Shown: positions 6,025 to 8,820 of the stretch, one piece after another | Numbering within the stretch: the first letter of the stretch is position 1 | Layout: each line of letters opens with the position of its first letter | Origin: Planctomycetota bacterium | Lineage (GTDB): Bacteria > Planctomycetota > Planctomycetia > Planctomycetales > Planctomycetaceae | NCBI GenBank assembly: GCA_003669575.1 | Contig: QWOR01000084.1 | Span: forward strand, 1-8,820 | DNA length: 8,820 bases | Reading direction: 5' to 3' | Notes under the pieces: generated by a model | What the model was told of the DNA's origin: nothing | Database searches by the model: none | Seen by the model: the letters and a program-made list of their open reading frames with translations, nothing else | Translations under genes and position numbers: made by a program

Positions 6025-7329
6025 ATGTGGAATGTGTTGGGATCGGCCAGAACTTTTTGTGACGGTAAAACGCGGCGTGAGTTTTTAAGTCTGGGCGCAG
6101 CTGGGTTTGCTGGGCTTTCGCTTCCAGGTTTACTGAGAGCTGAGGCGAGCGCGGGGGCCAAGGCGACCGGTCGGTCGATCATCAATATTTTCCTGCGGGG
6201 TGGTCCGACACACATGGACACCTTCGACCTGAAGCCGCTGGCTCCCAAGGAGTTGCGAGGGGAGTTTGTCCCGATTTCGACCAACGTGTCGGGGATGGAA
6301 ATCTGTGAACTCATGCCCCGACTGGCAGCGGCCGCTGACAAGATGGTGCTGGTCCGGTCGGTCACCGGCATGACTAACGAACACAACCCCAGCCAGTCCG
6401 ATTCAGGCTGGTCGGAGAAGGACCTCAAAAGCTTGGGCGGTCGACCCGGAGTCGGGGCGGTGCTGTCCAAGGTGTACGGACCGGCGATCACCACAGCCCA
6501 CGGGGTCGCACCGACATCGGTCGACCTGAACAAGCGGGCTCAGGCGGGCTATCTGGGGCCCATGCACATGCCTTACCGTCCCGACGGTGCGGCGATGCAG
6601 AATCTGTCGATGAACAAAAAGGTCTCGGAGACACGGTTTGCTGAGCGGAACGAATTGTTAGCCAGCTTTGATCGGTTCCGCGTCGATGCGGACAGCCAGG
6701 GAATGATGGAGGCCCTCGACAGCTTTGAGCAGCGAGCTGTGTCGCTGATTACATCCGGAAAGGTGGCGTCGGCGTTCGATCTCTCGAAAGAGCCGGCGAA
6801 GCGGCTGGCCAGGTACGGAATCACCAAGAAGGCTCGCAACAATGAGCCATTTCTGCTGGCTCGTCGACTGGTCCAGGCGGGTGTCCGCAGCGTGGCACTT
6901 GCCTGGGGCGGTTGGGACACCCATCGCCAGAATTTCACCTCGATGAGGCGTCAACTGCCGATGCTGGATCAGGGGTTGAGTGGTCTGCTGGAGGATCTGG
7001 AACAGCATGGATTGCTGGAAAACACGCTGGTGCTGATGTCGGGCGAGTTCGGCCGGACTCCGCGAATTAATCAGACCGCTGGTCGCGATCACTGGCCCCA
7101 GGCGTCGTTCTTCTGGATGGCTGGTGGAGGGCTGAAGACGGGGCAGGTCATCGGCTCCACCAACCGTCGCGGAGAGAGACCGGATGATCGTCCGGTTCAT
7201 CTGCAGGAGATCTTTGCCACCGTTTACCACCAGCTCGGAATCGATCTCAATCAAACCCAGCTGATCGATCCCGCCGGCCGGCCGCAGTACATTCTCGATC
7301 ACCGCCAGCCGATTGCGGAGTTGGTATAA
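6025..7329 (+). CDS. DUF1501 family protein with Tat leader
   Basis: A 434-residue protein with a textbook twin-arginine leader, TRREFLSLGAAGFAGLSLPG (16-35), so it is predicted to be exported through Tat. The DUF1501 landmarks are all present: RGGPTHMDTFDLKP (58-71), GGWDTHRQNF (295-304), SGEFGRTPRIN (339-349) and AGRDHWP (352-358), the standard metal-site motif. The segment RNNEPFLLARRLVQAGVRSV aligns with the equivalent part of the DUF1501 protein at 2220-3800 (GQGFLVARRLVEAGVRMV), so the two are paralogues. This one is shorter and lacks the cysteine insertion. The family has the alkaline phosphatase/sulfatase fold, and its role is not established. The ATG at 6025 has TGGAG 9 bases upstream and places the leader 16 residues in; a GTG at 6001 would extend it by eight residues but has no ribosome site. 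It is a single gene with no cytochrome-domain DUF1549/1553 partner, ended by the terminator at 7381-7413. Confidence 0.92.
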   Translation: MWNVLGSARTFCDGKTRREFLSLGAAGFAGLSLPGLLRAEASAGAKATGRSIINIFLRGGPTHMDTFDLKPLAPKELRGEFVPISTNVSGMEICELMPRLAAAADKMVLVRSVTGMTNEHNPSQSDSGWSEKDLKSLGGRPGVGAVLSKVYGPAITTAHGVAPTSVDLNKRAQAGYLGPMHMPYRPDGAAMQNLSMNKKVSETRFAERNELLASFDRFRVDADSQGMMEALDSFEQRAVSLITSGKVASAFDLSKEPAKRLARYGITKKARNNEPFLLARRLVQAGVRSVALAWGGWDTHRQNFTSMRRQLPMLDQGLSGLLEDLEQHGLLENTLVLMSGEFGRTPRINQTAGRDHWPQASFFWMAGGGLKTGQVIGSTNRRGERPDDRPVHLQEIFATVYHQLGIDLNQTQLIDPAGRPQYILDHRQPIAELV

Positions 7330-7380
7330 GGCGTTCGAGTATCTGAACCCCTCATGCCGCTGATGTGTGTCACCAAATAA

Positions 7381-7413
7381 CACGAGCCTCTGGAGAATCT
7401 CCAGAGGCTCGTG
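7381..7413. terminator. Bidirectional intrinsic terminator
   Basis: CACGAGCCTCTGGAG (7381-7395) and CTCCAGAGGCTCGTG (7399-7413) form a perfect 15-bp stem closed by a 3-base loop (AAT). A/T-rich flanks extend the pairing by about five more pairs, one of them G-T. The plus-strand exit is TTGTTA and the minus-strand exit TTATTTGG. It lies between the stops of two convergent genes (7329 plus, 7439 minus), so it serves both. Confidence 0.9.
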
Positions 7414-7438
7414 TTGTTAGCTGTACATCGCGAGTGGG

Positions 7439-8311
7439 CTACTTCTTCTCGGTTCCATCCTGGGGCTTTGGAGCCTCCAAGGGAGTCGGATCTGGAGTTG
7501 GCCCATGCGGTGCATGGTCGTGATGTCCATCATGCTGGCAACCGCACTTCGGCTGCTCATCACTCGGGTAAACGTGTCCGCAACCCGTGCAGATCCGGCG
7601 GTCGAGCAGGGTACAACCTTCCTCGCCGTGATAGTTCTCGGCCAGCACTTCACCCTGGTGGTACAGTCCGTGATGGTGCCAGCTGGAATTGCAGGCACCG
7701 TCCAGGGGCTCGCGATAGTGATCGTTCGGAAGTGGTGGGTGCGGACGCAGGTTGAAACCGGTGTTACAGCCACAGCCTGAGCCGCTGCCATAGATGTAGG
7801 TCTCGCCGCAGCCTCCACAAGTCCGGCGAGCGCTGGAGCAGGTGTCACAGTGACCACAGCTGCTGCGACAACCACCCAGGACTAGGGGCGGCGGGGGCAG
7901 AACGCGGCGACCGTGGCGAGGTGGCGCGACTCCCTGTGCATGCCAGTCGCGGAAGGCTGAGCCTGCTGTGTAAGCCCCGCAACCGCAGATTCCCCGGAAT
8001 CCATAGCTCTGGTCGATGCGGCGGAGCGAACGAGCCACGTCACGCAGCTCGCCGTTGACTGCATCGCGAGGACCGTGGTGATCGTGTTTACGGTCATCGT
8101 CGCGGTCGTCATCGTCGTCATCACCATCATCGTGGTCATGATGATGGCCGCGCGGTGCATCTTTGTGCTTGGGGTGGGAGTGTTCACCCTCCTGGACATC
8201 CTGATCCGGAGCCGGTTTCTCATCGGCCCGCAGAGAAATACCACTTCTCCATCCAACAAGAAGTGCTAAAGCCAGTGCTGGTAAGAACAAACGCAAACAG
8301 AGTAAACGCAT
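7439..8311 (-). CDS. Secreted Cys/His/Asp-rich protein with duplicated four-cysteine module, probable metal binding
   Basis: I do not recognise a named family for this 290-residue protein. Residues 1-29 form a signal peptide (LFLPALALALLVG core, likely cleavage after LRA). Residues 44-80 are His/Asp-rich (HHHDHDDGDDDDDD). The mature part has 16 cysteines. Two modules share identical spacing: C165-x2-C168-x11-C180-x-C182 and C241-x2-C244-x11-C256-x-C258, both reading C-x-G-C-G-x-x-Y-x7-C-G-C. Extra cysteines are C109-x-C111, C148-x3-C152-x2-C155-x2-C158, C207 and C233. The C-terminus adds HDGHHDHAPHG and a Pro/Thr tail. CxxC/CxC pairs look like zinc-ribbon knuckles; alternatively they could be disulfides in an exported protein. 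A periplasmic or extracellular metal-binding role is inferred. The start is the ATG at 8311, because AAGGAG lies 7 bases upstream; a TTG at 8317 is too close to that site. It is a single gene, followed by the terminator at 7381-7413. Confidence 0.8.
   Translation of the reverse strand: MRLLCLRLFLPALALALLVGWRSGISLRADEKPAPDQDVQEGEHSHPKHKDAPRGHHHDHDDGDDDDDDRDDDRKHDHHGPRDAVNGELRDVARSLRRIDQSYGFRGICGCGAYTAGSAFRDWHAQGVAPPRHGRRVLPPPPLVLGGCRSSCGHCDTCSSARRTCGGCGETYIYGSGSGCGCNTGFNLRPHPPLPNDHYREPLDGACNSSWHHHGLYHQGEVLAENYHGEEGCTLLDRRICTGCGHVYPSDEQPKCGCQHDGHHDHAPHGPTPDPTPLEAPKPQDGTEKK
8093..8146 (-). repeat. Low-complexity GTC/ATC triplet run encoding the His/Asp stretch
   Basis: On the plus strand this is a run of GTC, ATC and related triplets. 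On the coding strand it gives GAC/GAT and CAC/CAT codons for residues 56-73 of the Cys/His-rich protein. Such runs expand and contract easily, so the length of this segment may vary between strains. Confidence 0.65.
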
Positions 8312-8318
8312 TCGCAAG

Positions 8319-8324
8319 CTCCTT
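8319..8324 (-). promoter_or_regulatory. Strong ribosome binding site of the Cys/His-rich gene
   Basis: AAGGAG, a full Shine-Dalgarno core, lies 7 bases before the ATG at 8311. It decides the start in favour of that ATG rather than the in-frame TTG two codons earlier. Confidence 0.8.
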
Positions 8325-8364
8325 TCAGAGTGGACCCAGAAGAGAACGGTGCCCTCTGACCAAA

Positions 8365-8392
8365 ATGATAAGGAACCTGAACGCCCTGCAAA
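8365..8392 (-). promoter_or_regulatory. Candidate sigma-70-like promoter of the Cys/His-rich gene
   Basis: On the minus strand TTTGCA (8387-8392) and TATCAT (8365-8370) are separated by 16 bases. TATCAT matches 5/6 of the -10 consensus and TTTGCA 4/6 of the -35. Transcription would begin near 8358, giving a leader of roughly 45 bases that includes the AAGGAG site. Confidence 0.38.
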
Positions 8393-8396
8393 GTGT

Positions 8397-8432
8397 TAAA
8401 ATCGGAATAATAGGTAAAATCAATAAAATCGG
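8397..8432. repeat. 9-bp-period A/T-rich tandem repeat upstream of the promoter
   Basis: Four consecutive 9-mers read TAAAATCGG, AATAATAGG, TAAAATCAA and TAAAATCGG; the second is degenerate. A further CAAAATCGG lies at 8462-8470. If the promoter call is right, the array covers about -39 to -74, where an activator or an A/T-rich UP element would act. Confidence 0.55.
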
Positions 8433-8679
8433 AGGTGCGGGGTATTTGCGGGGGTGCGGATCAAAATCGGTTCCGGGATTGCTGGAACGCATCATCAGCT
8501 GTCAGTGCCTGCTCACAACTGGATGCCGAGTTCGACCGCCTCTGAAATCACCGTGCTCAAGTGAGGGAACGAAGAAGGAAAGCAGTCTGTCTCCTGAGCT
8601 TCGTTCAGTGTTCCTGCGGATGACACGGCAACTTGCAGGTGAGTATCCGGCAGCGACACCGCTCACCGGACGTGCGTCA

Positions 8680-8820
8680 TTATCCCGCTTCGTGTGTCTC
8701 AAATGTGGTGCTGCGCTGTTGCTCGGCCAGGCGGAGTTTCTGATGGGCTTCTTCGTAGAGTACGTGCTGCGACCGCACGGCATCGGCGGACGGCTTGGGC
8801 CGCTTATAGATCCCGTTGGG
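8680..8820 (-). CDS. C-terminal end of an unidentified protein, cut by window edge
   Basis: The minus-strand frame is open from the right edge to a TAA at 8680-8682 (46 codons), with a TGA directly after it. It encodes a hydrophilic, charged tail including HVLYEEAHQKLRLAEQQ, which looks helical, and ends THEAG. Third codon positions are mostly G or C, as expected for coding sequence in this GC-rich genome. Another frame on the same strand (8502-8783) is rich in Ser/Arg with no recognisable pattern, so I prefer this one. No family can be assigned from so short a tail. Confidence 0.5.
   Translation of the reverse strand, partial: PNGIYKRPKPSADAVRSQHVLYEEAHQKLRLAEQQRSTTFETHEAG

Larger units (their letters stand above)
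8312..8679. other. Intergenic region (368 bases) upstream of the Cys/His-rich gene
   Basis: The gene-proximal part (8312-8470) holds the ribosome site, a candidate promoter and a 9-bp tandem repeat. The distal part (8471-8679) has an 8-bp inverted repeat, GAACGAAG (8567-8574) with CTTCGTTC (8599-8606). It also has a weaker one, GGTGAG (8638-8643) with CTCACC (8662-8667), just beyond the stop of the incoming minus-strand gene. A 93-codon minus-strand frame (8502-8783) crosses this region, but it conflicts with the better frame at the right edge. I see no convincing gene. Confidence 0.55.

Noticed and set aside
5790..6533. 247-codon minus-strand frame
   Set aside because: It overlaps the Tat leader and core of the second DUF1501 gene in antisense and has a Ser/Pro/Arg-rich composition typical of shadow frames.
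5171..8081. ACCGTGGTGAT shared between the hairpin at 5172-5182 and the Cys/His-rich gene near 8072-8081
   Set aside because: Matches of this length are expected by chance, and the second copy is within coding sequence without the pairing arm.
8075..8269. Plus-strand frame with a very hydrophobic Val/Ile/Met stretch that looks like a membrane protein
   Set aside because: It is the antisense of the His/Asp codon run: GTC and ATC triplets read as Val and Ile. The minus-strand gene has a ribosome site, signal peptide and terminator; this frame has none.
8502..8783. 93-codon minus-strand frame near the right edge
   Set aside because: It conflicts with the frame at 8680-8820, which has better codon use and more protein-like composition; this one is Ser/Arg-rich and covers intergenic-looking sequence.

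Overview
The window looks like a chromosomal stretch from a planctomycete, probably Planctomycetaceae-like. Two secreted DUF1501 proteins with twin-arginine leaders, a type expanded in that phylum, are the main reason. A GH3-family adenylating enzyme, a beta-helix lipoprotein and well-spaced genes also fit. This is inferred from gene content; no 16S or other marker is present. There are no RNA genes, insertion sequences, CRISPR arrays or phage genes that I can support.

Layout from left to right. Positions 1-1944, minus strand: a two-gene operon of a GNAT-fold acyltransferase (889-1944) followed 45 bases downstream by a GH3-type acyl-adenylating enzyme (1-843), which runs off the left edge. 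A 275-base divergent intergenic region follows. Positions 2220-5040, plus strand: a DUF1501 protein with an unusual cysteine-bearing insertion, then a lipoprotein with a right-handed beta-helix (pectate-lyase-like) body. Positions 5245-5697, minus strand: a YhcH/YjgK/YiaL (DUF386) sugar-binding cupin, convergent with the lipoprotein gene and separated from it by a long hairpin. A 327-base divergent intergenic region holds a G-quadruplex motif and a perfect palindrome overlapping a candidate promoter. Positions 6025-7329, plus strand: a second, shorter DUF1501 protein. A near-ideal bidirectional terminator (7381-7413) separates it from the convergent gene at 7439-8311.

The gene at 7439-8311 (minus) is the most unusual item. 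It encodes a 290-residue secreted protein with His/Asp-rich ends and 16 cysteines in the mature part. Eight of those cysteines form two copies of one module, C-x-G-C-G-x-x-Y-x7-C-G-C. I do not recognise a named family. Its upstream region has a good ribosome site, a plausible promoter and, just upstream of that promoter, a 9-bp-period A/T-rich tandem repeat. The right edge holds the last 46 codons of another minus-strand gene.

Overall the window codes mostly for exported proteins (two Tat substrates, one lipoprotein, one Cys/His-rich secreted protein) plus cytoplasmic acyl- and sugar-handling enzymes. Apart from the GNAT-GH3 pair, nothing shows that the genes form one pathway.
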